Source of the DNA: Fastidiosipila sp963510375
GTDB lineage: Bacteria; Bacillota; Clostridia; Saccharofermentanales; Fastidiosipilaceae
DNA: 64,000 bases
Direction of reading: 5' to 3'
Assembly: GCA_963510375.1 (NCBI GenBank)
Contig: CAUPES010000004.1
Location: 43,975-107,974, forward strand
Shown: positions 45,566-54,869 of the stretch, in pieces
Position numbering within the stretch: position 1 is the stretch's first letter
Layout: each line of letters begins with the position of its first letter
Position numbers and translations under genes: made by a program
The notes under the pieces: generated by a model
Databases searched by the model: none
Seen by the model: the letters and a program-made list of their open reading frames with translations, nothing else
What the model was told of the DNA's origin: nothing

Positions 45566-45727
45566 TTATTTTGGCATATTAGCTTGGATAAACTCCTCGA
45601 CTTTTGCCCAATATGCTGAATAATCTGCATATATAGCTTCTGCGTGCCCTGCCGTTTTCGAAATGAATTTATCTTTAAAACCTTCTGACTTGGCATTATA
45701 TAACTCATCTAACATGTAGAAAGAAGC
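45566..45727 (-). pseudogene. C-terminal remnant of an alpha/beta-hydrolase
   Basis: The frame reads ASFYMLDELYNAK... then KTAGHAEAIYADYSAYW and VEEFIQANMPK before its stop, the usual end of an alpha/beta-hydrolase (the catalytic His in AGHAE). It has no nucleophile region, so it is a decayed fragment. Its first codons run into the trhO terminator. Confidence 0.6.
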
Positions 45728-45762
45728 GGCTTAAACACATTGTTCAAGTCGCTTGCTTCGGT
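45722..45762 (-). terminator. Terminator of trhO
   Basis: AGCGACTTGAAC pairs with GTTTAAGCCGCT around a 5-base loop and is followed by TCTTTCT on the minus strand, about 18 bases after the trhO stop. Confidence 0.65.
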
Positions 45763-45779
45763 TAAATTTTATTTTTAAA

Positions 45780-46754
45780 CTAAACTGCTTTTTGGTCGTA
45801 CAAGCTTTCGCCTAATTCATTCAATCGCTTTTCCCATTCTGCTTCGGATAAATCGTGTTGAAGTACGTAGCGATTTCTCTTATCACGTCTACATTCTGGA
45901 CTACAGGATCTTAGATATTTCTCCTCGTTAGCTTCGCTCATGAAAGTCTGTCGATTACAGTCCGGATTGGCACAGTTGATATAGCGATCGCAAGGAGTAC
46001 CATCGAAGTGGTCTCTACCGGTAATTGTTGGGTTTACGTGATTAATTGGTACGGAAACTCTGCTATCAAATACGTACATGCTACCTTCCCAGAACTCACC
46101 TTGAACCTCTGGATCTTTACCATAAGTATCGATTCCACCGTGTAATTGTCCAACTTGGTCTGAAATTCCTTCTCTCAACATCCATCCAGAGAACTTCTCA
46201 CAACGGACACCACCAGTACAGTACATGGCGACTTTTTTGTCCTTAAACAACTCCTCATTATCCTTGATCCATTGAGGTAATTCCTTGAAAGTCTTAATAT
46301 CTGGTCTAATAGCACCACGGAAATGACCTAGGTCGTATTCATAGTCGTTTCTAGTGTCTAAAATTACAGTATTCTCATCTAGAATTGCTTCCTTAAATTC
46401 TTGCGGACTCAAGTATTGTCCTGTTGTCTCAGTTGGAGAAAAGTCATTCTCCAAGTGCAATGTAACAATCTCATCTCTGAATTTAACTGACATTCTCGGG
46501 TGGGTAAATCCATCTGCCTCATCAACCTTGAACCAGACATCTTCGAAACCTTCTAAGCTGTGCAAGAAATCTTTGTACTGATCTGTTTGCTCTACAGTAC
46601 CAGAAACAGTTCCGTTGATACCTTCATAGCCTACGATGATACGGCCTTTTAGTCCGATACTGTTGCAAAATTCTAAATGCTCATCTCTGAATTTTTCTGG
46701 ATCTTCAATATGTGTATATTTGTAATATAGTAAAACTCTGTAATCTTTTGCCAT
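45780..46754 (-). CDS. trhO: tRNA uridine(34) hydroxylase, rhodanese-domain
   Basis: This 324-residue UPF0176 protein forms 5-hydroxyuridine at position 34 of tRNAs using O2. The rhodanese domain (about 125-220) carries the active Cys in MYCTGGVRCEKFSGWM (C179, second C185). The C-terminus has a Cys/Arg-rich segment (CDRYINCANPDCNRQ, CSPECRRDKRNRY), as usual for the family. Its presence fits at least occasional oxygen exposure, or the prephenate-independent route. GGAGAACC precedes the ATG. Confidence 0.9.
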   Translation of the reverse strand: MAKDYRVLLYYKYTHIEDPEKFRDEHLEFCNSIGLKGRIIVGYEGINGTVSGTVEQTDQYKDFLHSLEGFEDVWFKVDEADGFTHPRMSVKFRDEIVTLHLENDFSPTETTGQYLSPQEFKEAILDENTVILDTRNDYEYDLGHFRGAIRPDIKTFKELPQWIKDNEELFKDKKVAMYCTGGVRCEKFSGWMLREGISDQVGQLHGGIDTYGKDPEVQGEFWEGSMYVFDSRVSVPINHVNPTITGRDHFDGTPCDRYINCANPDCNRQTFMSEANEEKYLRSCSPECRRDKRNRYVLQHDLSEAEWEKRLNELGESLYDQKAV

Positions 46755-46887
46755 GTGGTTCTCCTTTGGATTGGTGATTTATTGTGTTTGTTAAAGATTT
46801 TTGTTTTTTCTTATCCTTATTGCTGCTAATTATAAAACAGGAAAGAGGATTTTTAAAGGATTGTACTTTCTCAATTCTGTGGAATTT

Positions 46888-49661
46888 CTATTCTTCTGTT
46901 ATTTCTTTATATAATTTTATCAACTCAGCTACAATATCTGCTTCAGTCATATTTCTCCAGTCAAATCCATATGCTTCCATTACGGCCCTGTCATTTTCTT
47001 GATGAGCTTTTCTTAGTTCTGGTGGCATAGTGAATTCATCATACAAATCAGCTAAAGAAGAATCGGGATATAACGATCTAGTATTTAATATTTCTTGTGC
47101 TGTTTTTTCGATTAAACTTTTACTATTATTATTTATCTTAGGCCATGGAAACGTATTGTATACAAGCGTATTTGAATATCTATAATCTCGTTTTAGCCTA
47201 CCAGCAAATATTCTCATCCAAGACATATGAACATTCGATGTTAATATACCAAATTCATAAACGTTAGCATCATCAATATAAAATAAGGCATTTGTGTATA
47301 CGACCTTATCTGGCATAAAATCCATAGGTATATATCTTCTATTTTCAGAAGAAACAACAGGAACAACTATATTTGTTTTCTTTGGGACTTGTGTTTGAAA
47401 AAATAGTGTTGGTTTATCTGCTAATTTCCGAGTTGTTTCTGCTTCACTTTTTTCTCTAAATTCTTGTACTTTCTTTACTCTATCTTTTACTAGGCTATTA
47501 TTGTTTATTATATCGGGAGGACAATCTTTTAAATATAAGCAATATTCTTTTTCGTCATTTCTCTTTTTATTTATAAAATTTCTAGAATTTAAATATTCGT
47601 ATATATACGGTTTAATTTTTGGATCTTTTTTAATAAAATTTTCTCTCTCTTCAAAAGTTAATCTGAAATTATCTCCATCAATTAACTGAGCTCCTTTAGT
47701 CATTTTAGAAGAATTTGATATAGGTTTAGAAGTTCTCCTCATCACTATAAATTCCCCCTCAAACAAATAAGGATTAATCTTAGAAACAATTCCTTGAACT
47801 CCATTTTTGAATAAAATCTTTTTATTAGTTCCTTCATATGAAAAGCCTATAATTACACAGAATACTGAAGCTTTATCATTTGCTTCACTAGACCAAATAA
47901 AATTTTGGTGTGCAAAATCAATTTCAAATTTATAATTATTGTAAAGTTGTTCCCACATATTTTGTATTGCTTCACCTTGAGTAATAGAATTAGTTGAAAC
48001 AAAAGCACACCTAACTTTACTGTCTTGAATAAATTTTAAACTTTTACTATACCACCCTGCAACATAATCAATTGATCTCATATTTATAAATAAAGACTTT
48101 AATTCCATTTTTTGAGATTTACTCAATTGTTTATATCCAACAAACGGCGGATTCCCCATAATATAATCCAACTCGTCTTTAGAAACTACATTTTCCCAAT
48201 CAATCCTCAAGGCATTCGCTTCAACGATGTTTGAATAAGTTTTTAGTGGTAGGAAATCTAAGTTCATATTGACTATGTCTTCAGTTTCTTTCATCATTTG
48301 CGAATCAGCTATCCACAATGCTGTTCTTGCTACTGAAACTGCAAAGTCATTAATTTCAATACCATAGAATTGTGAGATTGATACTTTAATAGGGTTGTGA
48401 ATATCCCCCATAATTATTTGAGAGCCTAACAACTCTTTAAGAATTTTATTCTCTAACTTTCTTAATGAAATATAAGTTTCAGTCAAAAAGTTTCCACTTC
48501 CAGCAGCTGGGTCTAGGAATTTCAGAGATGCAATCTTATCATGCAATTCTTCTAATTTTCTTCTTTTTAGATTTATGGTCTTTAAAGAAATTGCTTCATT
48601 AAATTCTTCATTAAGAGCATCCATGAATAATGGATCAATAACTTTATGAATGTTCTCTATGGAAGTATAGTGCATACCACCAGAACGCCTTGTTTCAGGG
48701 TTCAAGGTAGATTCAAATACCCCCCAAATATAGTTGGACTAATTTTTGACCAGTCAAAGTTGGCAGAGGCTTTGTTCAAAATAATATCAATAATTTCTTC
48801 ATTAACTCTTGGAACTACCAGGTTTTCATTTTCGAATAATCCACCATTAACATATGGGAAAGCCAGAATCTCATCTGACAAATATGGATCTCTTTCGTAC
48901 TCTTCTTGGTCCAAAACCTTAAATAATTTTATTAGAGCATCTCTGAAGCTAGAAGGATTGTTACTGTATGTTTTTAAATAGTCATGGAACATGTTATGCC
49001 TACCAAATAGACCAGCATCTTCTGCGTAGAAACAGAAAACTAAACGAACACATAAGATATTTAGATCTCTTAGGGTATTTTCATCTTGAGGGTTATTATA
49101 TTGTTTAAATAGTGCATCATATAATGTACCTACCAGTTCACCTGCTTGGATAGATACTTCAACTGATCTCTTAATGTACTCATCTTCTTCATCAACTAAA
49201 AAATTAAGTCTATAGTAATCTTCCTCTAAATCCTTCAAGTAAACAACTTCTGGATCTGACTGTGGTTTGTTCATATCATAAATATGAAATTCTTTAAAGT
49301 TACTTAAAACTATCCATCTTGGTCTGTCATCATAAGGAAGCTCTATTGAGTACCTTTTCGCCTGTTGGAAAGGAGAGAGATAAGAACCATCTGACTGTCT
49401 TATCTCTTTGCTTAAATCTTTATCCATGGATTTTTGTTCAATTAGGACATGGGTAGAAGGGATAAATCCATCAATAAAACTAGTATGATCCAGCATAACT
49501 CTATCTTCAAAACGAATATATTCAGCTGGTCTGTCAACTCCATATACTTCATTTAAAAGAGACATCCAGAATCTAGCTGAATCTCCCTTTTCGTAGCCTA
49601 CACCATCCCATTTTTCAGCAAACTCTCTTGCTGCTTTTCTTATCTCTCGTTGTGTTCGCAT
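46888..49661 (-). CDS. MmeI-like (Type IIL) restriction-modification protein, out of frame at a G tract
   Basis: Two frames form a protein of about 925 residues, the length of MmeI (919). The N-terminal part (starting at 49661, GAGG before the ATG) has a PD-(D/E)xK nuclease core D64...E75-Q-K77 (FIDGF...LIEQKS). After TIFGG the frame breaks in a run of six Gs (minus strand, 48720-48725). With seven Gs the protein would read FGGVFESTLNPETRRSGG. The rest has m6A methyltransferase motif I DPAAGSGNF, motif IV NPPF and a C-terminal specificity region. It is predicted to cut and methylate one strand at a shared target. Whether it is off or on varies with the tract. Gene 133 bases downstream of trhO. 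Confidence 0.82.
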
Positions 49662-49923
49662 TTATTTACCTCATGAAATATCTAAGTTTTCAAAGCTTGA
49701 TTTAATTTCGCACTGAACAATTCAAATTCCATAACAATTCAAATATTGTTTCAGAATGCAAAAATATTTACAGATATCCTACCAAAATAGTGCAAAAATA
49801 TACTTATATTAATTCTACCATTATCTTGTCTAAAATCTCTAAATCTAATGGCAGATATAAATAACAGATATAAATCACTGGTATAAAAATGTTAAGAGCT
49901 ATTTTTTCGAGAAATTTATTCGC

Positions 49924-49965
49924 ACACAAAAACCTCGTTTTCTCAAATGAGATCACGAGGTCTTT
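49924..49965 (-). terminator. Terminator of PH-domain gene
   Basis: A stem with AACCTCGT and ACGAGGT arms is flanked by As/Ts, with the T-run on the minus strand (plus CACAAAAA). It lies about 75 bases after the stop at 50038. The rest of the gap (49662-49923) shows nothing I can support. Confidence 0.65.
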
Positions 49966-50037
49966 GAGTTTTTATTTTAGCTTTACTCTTACATGCTGAT
50001 TTTAAGCGTGAATTGGAAATTGCTTAATAAAGTCTTA

Positions 50038-50691
50038 CTACCTCTCATCATCCAACTTAGTTTTGTAACCAGCATTTCTGTCAGGTCTATAAGCATTTGG
50101 ATATTGTTGGTCAGTTGTAACATCGAGAGCATTTTTCTTAATTAACTTGTATAAGTCATAAGGCTTCTCAACGCCAATCAACTTGAAACCACTTTCAACA
50201 TAACTGCTGTCGCCATCAGAATAGGTACGATCTGGTGTTAAAGAAATTGTACCTCTATTCATCATTTTACCTAGCAGACCAACATTAACGTTTAATTTGT
50301 CTATTTCTCTATACTCAATATTTTGGATATCCTTGCCGATTATACCTGACTCAATATAAATTCTTAGGTCGGTCACGTAATATTTAACCTTGAACGACTC
50401 AATAATTTTCTTTATTGGTATGAATACAAAAATAATAAACATTACAAAAAGTATTATATATGGGATTAATGCATATATATCAAAGGATCTGCCGAAAGGA
50501 TTTGCTTCTGAAATTTTACCAAACTCTCTTGACATGAAGAAACTTTTACTTGATATAAAAAGCATCACACCTGCCCAAATAATCAAAAATATAACATTAA
50601 ACAAATTAAATCCACTAAAGAAATACATCAGCTTGCTTGGTCTACCTTCCCAAAGGATTTTCTCGTTATCGTCTATAAAATAAGGTTTCAT
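50038..50691 (-). CDS. Bacterial PH-domain membrane protein
   Basis: This 217-residue protein has an N-terminal PFIDDNEKILWEGRPS (a bPH signature), two TM helices (about 25-45 and 80-105), and a cytoplasmic PH-like domain (about 105-200) with YVTDLRIYIESGIIGKDIQNIEYREIDKL. YdbS/YdbT-type proteins have this layout. AAGGAGG lies directly before the ATG at 50691; the frame opens 20 codons earlier with no ribosome binding site. It may be an envelope-stress protein. Transcribed divergently from the small membrane protein gene at 50863. Confidence 0.75.
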   Translation of the reverse strand: MKPYFIDDNEKILWEGRPSKLMYFFSGFNLFNVIFLIIWAGVMLFISSKSFFMSREFGKISEANPFGRSFDIYALIPYIILFVMFIIFVFIPIKKIIESFKVKYYVTDLRIYIESGIIGKDIQNIEYREIDKLNVNVGLLGKMMNRGTISLTPDRTYSDGDSSYVESGFKLIGVEKPYDLYKLIKKNALDVTTDQQYPNAYRPDRNAGYKTKLDDER

Positions 50692-50807
50692 AATTACCTC
50701 CTTAACATTATTTACCCCTTCGATACTCAGAATTATACAACTAAAATGCATAAGGTGGTATGCTTATTTTATCCAAACTGATAATATATCCTGTCTCGGC
50801 AAAACTT

Positions 50808-50832
50808 AGTGAAAAAGTGAAAAAGTGAAAAA
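50808..50832. repeat. Short tandem repeat AGTGAAAA x3
   Basis: Three copies of an 8-base unit lie about 30 bases before the gene at 50863. No function is evident. Confidence 0.7.
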
Positions 50833-50862
50833 GTGCAGAAATTCTAAAGGAGGTATTAATTC

Positions 50863-51054
50863 ATGAAAGATAATTCTTTAGCAATTTTAGGAATTGCATT
50901 TTTATTATTTGCAAATCTTCTAGGGAAAGGATTGATTCCCATAATAATTGGAGTGTTGGCACTAGTAATAATATTCTGGGGCTTGTTGTCTGATGGCGAA
51001 GACGCAGAGACGAAAGATACAGAAAACATCAAAGATATTGAGGGCAAAGAATAA
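50863..51054 (+). CDS. 63-residue membrane protein
   Basis: AAAGGAGG precedes the ATG. Two hydrophobic stretches (SLAILGIAFLLFANLLG and IPIIIGVLALVIIFWGLL) are followed by an acidic tail (DGEDAETKDTENI). Function is unknown; it is probably a small accessory envelope protein. It is co-directional with the lipoprotein gene that follows. Confidence 0.6.
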   Translation: MKDNSLAILGIAFLLFANLLGKGLIPIIIGVLALVIIFWGLLSDGEDAETKDTENIKDIEGKE

Positions 51055-51111
51055 ACGGAAGAGAAAAGAGACAAGAACTATCCATTGATAATTGAAGCGA
51101 GGTGATTAACA

Positions 51112-51627
51112 GTGAAACTACTTAAAGCTATATTAACAATACTACTCTCACTAATTTTGGCAGCTTGCGGCACAGCAAACATAGAGACCGCAAAACCTCA
51201 ACCACCTGAAGCAGAAAAAGCAACAAAGTCTACAACAGTGGCAATAGCATCAGGCCATGAATCAGCAAAAATTTCCGGAAGCTTCTCTGGAACTATCATA
51301 GATTTTTATCCAGACTATGTAGCGGATGATGTAACTATAAAGAAGGCTCTAATCCAAATTCCTCAACAAGGATTATTTCTATTAAACATTGACAAGAATT
51401 TAAATCCAGAGCAAATTGAAAAGAATAGTAAATCATATAGATTTACTATTCAAGAATACGACTTGAAAGATGATCAACTATCCGTCGTATTAAACAACAA
51501 AGACTTTTTCTCAAGAGCAGGCTGTAGTACTTTGCTAAGCATGTTTAGCAAAGAGATTGTCATTGATGCTGTTGAAGAAGATGCTGATAATAGCTGGGAG
51601 AATAATGTGAAAATTTTGATTGAATAG
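51112..51627 (+). CDS. Lipoprotein of unknown function
   Basis: This 171-residue lipoprotein begins at GTG 51112 with AGGTG 8 bases before. It has a hydrophobic signal ending LAACGT (lipobox Cys about 20) and a Pro/Glu/Lys/Ala-rich linker. A beta-type domain of about 115 residues (VTIKKALIQIPQQGLFLLNI) follows. I do not recognise the family. It sits 57 bases after the small membrane protein gene. Confidence 0.65.
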   Translation: MKLLKAILTILLSLILAACGTANIETAKPQPPEAEKATKSTTVAIASGHESAKISGSFSGTIIDFYPDYVADDVTIKKALIQIPQQGLFLLNIDKNLNPEQIEKNSKSYRFTIQEYDLKDDQLSVVLNNKDFFSRAGCSTLLSMFSKEIVIDAVEEDADNSWENNVKILIE

Positions 51628-51770
51628 ATAGTCTATTGGGTAGTTTTTGTTTAGATTATTATTAAAAATCAGTGGCGATGTTTATTATAAAAAAGGATAT
51701 GTTAGGTCTAATCAGAAATGATTATTTTTTTTAATTTCAAATACCCAGTTAATGTTTAAATTCAAACATA

Positions 51771-51839
51771 ATTCCTGTATTTGTGGAATTTTCATTCCTG
51801 TATTTGTAGATTTTCTATTCCTGTATTTGTAGCATTTCC
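51771..51839. repeat. Three 23-base tandem repeats
   Basis: ATTCCTGTATTTGT recurs at 51771, 51794 and 51817, each followed by a variable 9-base part; a degenerate fourth copy follows (ATTGCTGG). The period of 23 is not a multiple of three and the region is non-coding. Confidence 0.75.
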
Positions 51840-51872
51840 ATTGCTGGCCTTGTGTTATTTTTATCTTTATAT

Positions 51873-51904
51873 TAAAAAGGACGTGTTATTCACAACACGT
51901 CCTT
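51873..51904 (-). terminator. Terminator of dinD unit
   Basis: AAGGACGTGTT / AACACGTCCTT with a 6-base loop is followed by a run of Ts on the minus strand. Confidence 0.75.
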
Positions 51905-51921
51905 GAATACACTTAACTCTT

Positions 51922-52032
51922 TTAACCAATTAATTTTACATATAAAATTATATATTCTTCACCGGCATTGTCGTATGTAAGGTAAACACTATTATAATAG
52001 TCTCTAACTTCATCATATCGTGGATCAGCCAT
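51922..52032 (-). CDS. Small ORF after dinD, unrecognised
   Basis: This 36-residue frame starts MADPRYDEVRDYYN and ends YVKLIG just before the terminator, downstream of dinD. The same frame continues upstream without an ATG (GSSIIINKYLNVLEL) and overlaps the dinD end in another frame. No good ribosome binding site is present, so it may be a gene remnant rather than a real peptide. Confidence 0.3.
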   Translation of the reverse strand: MADPRYDEVRDYYNSVYLTYDNAGEEYIILYVKLIG

Positions 52033-52076
52033 TAACTCTAGTACATTAAGGTACTTATTTATAATTATAGAACTCC

Positions 52077-52937
52077 CTACTCGTCCAACATCAACTTACC
52101 TTTTTTAGCCTTATCCTTTAGACGCTTCATCTGTTCTTTTTCTATCTGTTGAATACTTTTTTCAGGCACAGGTAAATCTTCTGGCATAGTTCCACCAATT
52201 TTTTCAATAGCACTCCTAACTTCTTTTCCTACCGAGTAGTGAACTTTTGTTGCTGCTTCTGCACATTCTATCTTATCTTTTCTTAGCTTTTCTTCTGTTT
52301 GAGATATTCTAAATAGATTAGCAATGAGTTCGGTGCTTCCCATATAATCCAAAATTTTTTGTTTCGCAGTTAAGCCTTTTCTGTCATGTATATCTTCTAC
52401 ATCTAATCCACCATACAATCCCATATAACCTGCATTCTGGAATATGGCAAATTCTTCATTTGTTATAACGCCTGCATCATGTGCTGTTTCTACCAAAAGT
52501 TGATTCCATTGTTTTATATCACCACGAACAACAAGCCTTCTTCTATCTTCATCAAGCTGATTAAAATGGTCTGCTATTTCCTGACGGTATGTCTGTATGG
52601 CAAAATATGTTTGTCCGAGTGCAATCACTTCTTTTCTCGGATCTCCGTTTTGAACAATCAAATAGCAAGCATATCTCGTAAGCTCATAATCTTTGATAGA
52701 CTTACTTGTAGCACCTGCTTCCACGATTTTGCTAACCTCAGCAAAATCGTACTCTATTTCATGACCGCTGTTTTCACAGGCAATCATTGCTCTATCAATA
52801 ACATTTTGAAAGTTTCGCCATTGAGAATAATCAAGTGCATCAGCAAGTTCTCTTGCACTCCAATACTCACTTCCGTCTTTTCGAACATATTTTATATCTT
52901 CAAATTTTTTATATTCTTTTGCTTTTAAATTTGGCAT
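52077..52937 (-). CDS. dinD: DNA damage-inducible protein D
   Basis: This 286-residue protein tracks E. coli DinD (274 aa): an N-terminal BRO/antirepressor-like domain with YWSARELADALDYSQWRNF, ACENSGHEI, a central TRYACYLIVQNGDPRKEVIALGQTYFAIQT, and FQNAGYMGLYGGLDVEDIHDRKGL to the C-terminus. E. coli DinD inhibits RecA strand exchange and is in the LexA regulon. No LexA/DinR box is evident upstream. It lies in the defence/mobile region, suggesting transfer. Confidence 0.9.
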   Translation of the reverse strand: MPNLKAKEYKKFEDIKYVRKDGSEYWSARELADALDYSQWRNFQNVIDRAMIACENSGHEIEYDFAEVSKIVEAGATSKSIKDYELTRYACYLIVQNGDPRKEVIALGQTYFAIQTYRQEIADHFNQLDEDRRRLVVRGDIKQWNQLLVETAHDAGVITNEEFAIFQNAGYMGLYGGLDVEDIHDRKGLTAKQKILDYMGSTELIANLFRISQTEEKLRKDKIECAEAATKVHYSVGKEVRSAIEKIGGTMPEDLPVPEKSIQQIEKEQMKRLKDKAKKGKLMLDE

Positions 52938-53039
52938 ACTATAACAACTCCTTATTTAGTACATTATAAACAAAAGAAACATTACTCTACACAAATTTAT
53001 GGCTCAAACGATAATTTACGCTACTATTCAATGGTTGCT

Positions 53040-53191
53040 TTATCGTTCATGCGCATTGGCAATAGCTAATTCACGAAGGCTCGAAAGCTCATCATTTTCA
53101 GTATTTCTTCTATGAGTTTCAGTAATGTATTGATCTTGTTTTAAAAAATCTCATCATCTAGAACAAAAACGGGGGGGTTCACTACACTCAC
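53040..53191 (-). pseudogene. Degraded small gene with T6 and G7 tracts
   Basis: GTG starts at 53191 or 53182 follow GGAGG (53193-53197). The frame reads MNPPVFVLDDEIF, hits TAA after the six-T run, and one extra T would extend it to KQDQYITETHRRN and ELSSLRELAIANAHER (about 45 residues). A seven-C/G run (53171-53177) lies in its first codons. I do not recognise it; similar small proteins occur in mobile elements. Confidence 0.35.
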
Positions 53192-53371
53192 ACCTCCTCT
53201 CTTTTTAATTTTTTTCATAAGAAAAGACTATAGATGTTTTACTTTCTATCGTCCTATATCTTCAGTATTTAATTTTATTAAGCTCTTCAAACTGGGATTT
53301 ATCTATCATTATCCTTAATAATATGGATTATACTAGTACTGTTCAATATTTCCAGTTTTAGTAATATGATA

Positions 53372-54547
53372 TTATTTTTTGAATAAATACTTTTCCATAC
53401 AAATCCCAATAATGTCATCACATTTTTTTACTTTGCTTCTATCTGGTATATTTCTGCTTTTTTTAGTTTCAAAAGAATACATAGCATAAGCAGAATTAGC
53501 ATCAACTTCTTCCAACTTCTTATATGCAGTCGCTAGAATTGAATTATCATCAATTTTATCTAAATACCGTCCTGTGAATTTATCATTATCAAATTCATAA
53601 TATCTGGTTTTATCATTGGGATTATATTCATTATTGCTACCTTTCTCGTATCGACTTTCATGATTTAAGTTATACCATCCATATCCATATCCAGAAGATG
53701 GAATCACGAGTATCGGAACTCCAAATATTCTTTTAACACCATCTTTCTCCTCAAAAGCTGTACAAAACACAATCATATCTTGCCATTGCAGGAATGATTC
53801 AGCTCTATATCTATTCATAACAGTATCTTTAATATTATCACTTAAAATTTCAAATATATTTTTTCCTTCCGTTAATTCCTCCGAAATATCATTATAATTT
53901 TCTACAATTTCAGATACTAATTCATTAAAAATATTCTTTGGCCCTTCGATACTTGAAGGTGCCCATAATGCCTCAGGATATTTTTCTTTGTCTACTTGAA
54001 ATACATTATTTGCACTTCCGCATAAGTAAAGTTCAATATCCCTATAAAGACCATACCATATATATGCTGATTTAATTATATTTTCTGGTCTAAACTCTGC
54101 AATACGTCCATGAAAAACTGGAAAACGAGTATAGAAATATCCTTTTTTATTTACTTCGGTTATCTTCTTACCTTCTTCTTTTATCTTTTCCAAGTTATCT
54201 TTGATAGTCGAAATTTCTGAGCTTTTGTCATAAGATTCCCAATCTTTAACCCCTAACTCTTTAGAGGAAGAATTTTCTGACTCTATAAATATTAAATTAT
54301 TTCCTATCTTACCTTTCATAGAGTCAATATTTCGCATAACACTACCTCTTTCATGATTACTTGATACTTTTTGCTTAATATTAAAAGTATCTAATAAAAG
54401 ATTGTAATGTGTTTTTGAAAAATAAAGTGGCGTTTCACCATCTTTAAATAATATATCATTGAGTGTTTCCTCTGATTTCTTTTGTGATTCGTAATATATT
54501 TTAGCTGCCTTTTTCGCCTTGAAATAATCAAATATATAATCAAACAT
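53372..54547 (-). CDS. Large soluble protein of unknown function
   Basis: This 391-residue protein starts at ATG 54547 (AAAGGAG about 10 bases before); the frame opens 39 codons earlier with Cys-rich text but no ribosome binding site. It begins MFDYIFDYFKAKKAAKIYYESQKKS and has Tyr/Trp-rich central text (GYGYGWYNLNHESRYEKG). There is no signal or TM segment. No recognised domain. It lies 130 bases after the small ORF near the PIN gene, in the defence-rich region, so a defence or mobile-element role is possible but not shown. Confidence 0.55.
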   Translation of the reverse strand: MFDYIFDYFKAKKAAKIYYESQKKSEETLNDILFKDGETPLYFSKTHYNLLLDTFNIKQKVSSNHERGSVMRNIDSMKGKIGNNLIFIESENSSSKELGVKDWESYDKSSEISTIKDNLEKIKEEGKKITEVNKKGYFYTRFPVFHGRIAEFRPENIIKSAYIWYGLYRDIELYLCGSANNVFQVDKEKYPEALWAPSSIEGPKNIFNELVSEIVENYNDISEELTEGKNIFEILSDNIKDTVMNRYRAESFLQWQDMIVFCTAFEEKDGVKRIFGVPILVIPSSGYGYGWYNLNHESRYEKGSNNEYNPNDKTRYYEFDNDKFTGRYLDKIDDNSILATAYKKLEEVDANSAYAMYSFETKKSRNIPDRSKVKKCDDIIGICMEKYLFKK

Positions 54548-54676
54548 TTTATTGGTATCTCCTTTATCACAACATTGTCTATAGTTTCTTTTTTGGTATA
54601 AATTCAATTCGCTTTGATTGATATTCTTTATAATATTTTTTATAGAATATTTGTTTCTCCACAAATTTTAATTTAT

Positions 54677-54862
54677 CTAAACCGCTTTAATCTTCTTATT
54701 TATGAATTCAATGAATGCTATCACAGTTGCCCCCGTCATCAGAAGGCCATAAGGACTAAATATGAAACCTTGCCCTTGAACTCTGGAACTATTGCTTTGT
54801 ACTCTGAAACTTTTATTTTGAGCATAGAAAAAGACAGTATTGCTACCGTCTATAAAAAACAT
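54677..54862 (-). CDS. Small possible membrane protein
   Basis: This 61-residue frame has one hydrophobic stretch (GLLMTGATVIAFIEFI) near the end and an odd Ser/Arg/Gln-rich start. It begins 8 bases after the PIN-gene stop but has no clear ribosome binding site. Doubtful as a real gene. Confidence 0.25.
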   Translation of the reverse strand: MFFIDGSNTVFFYAQNKSFRVQSNSSRVQGQGFIFSPYGLLMTGATVIAFIEFINKKIKAV

Positions 54863-54869
54863 ATAAATC

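Noticed and set aside
50038..50751. Longer start for the PH-domain protein
   Set aside because: The extra 20 residues have no ribosome binding site, whereas AAGGAGG sits right before the ATG at 50691.
50808..50832. CRISPR-like array from the AGTGAAAA repeats
   Set aside because: The unit is only 8 bases with no spacers.
51771..51839. CRISPR array
   Set aside because: A 23-base period with no separate spacers and no cas genes in the window; it is a plain tandem repeat.
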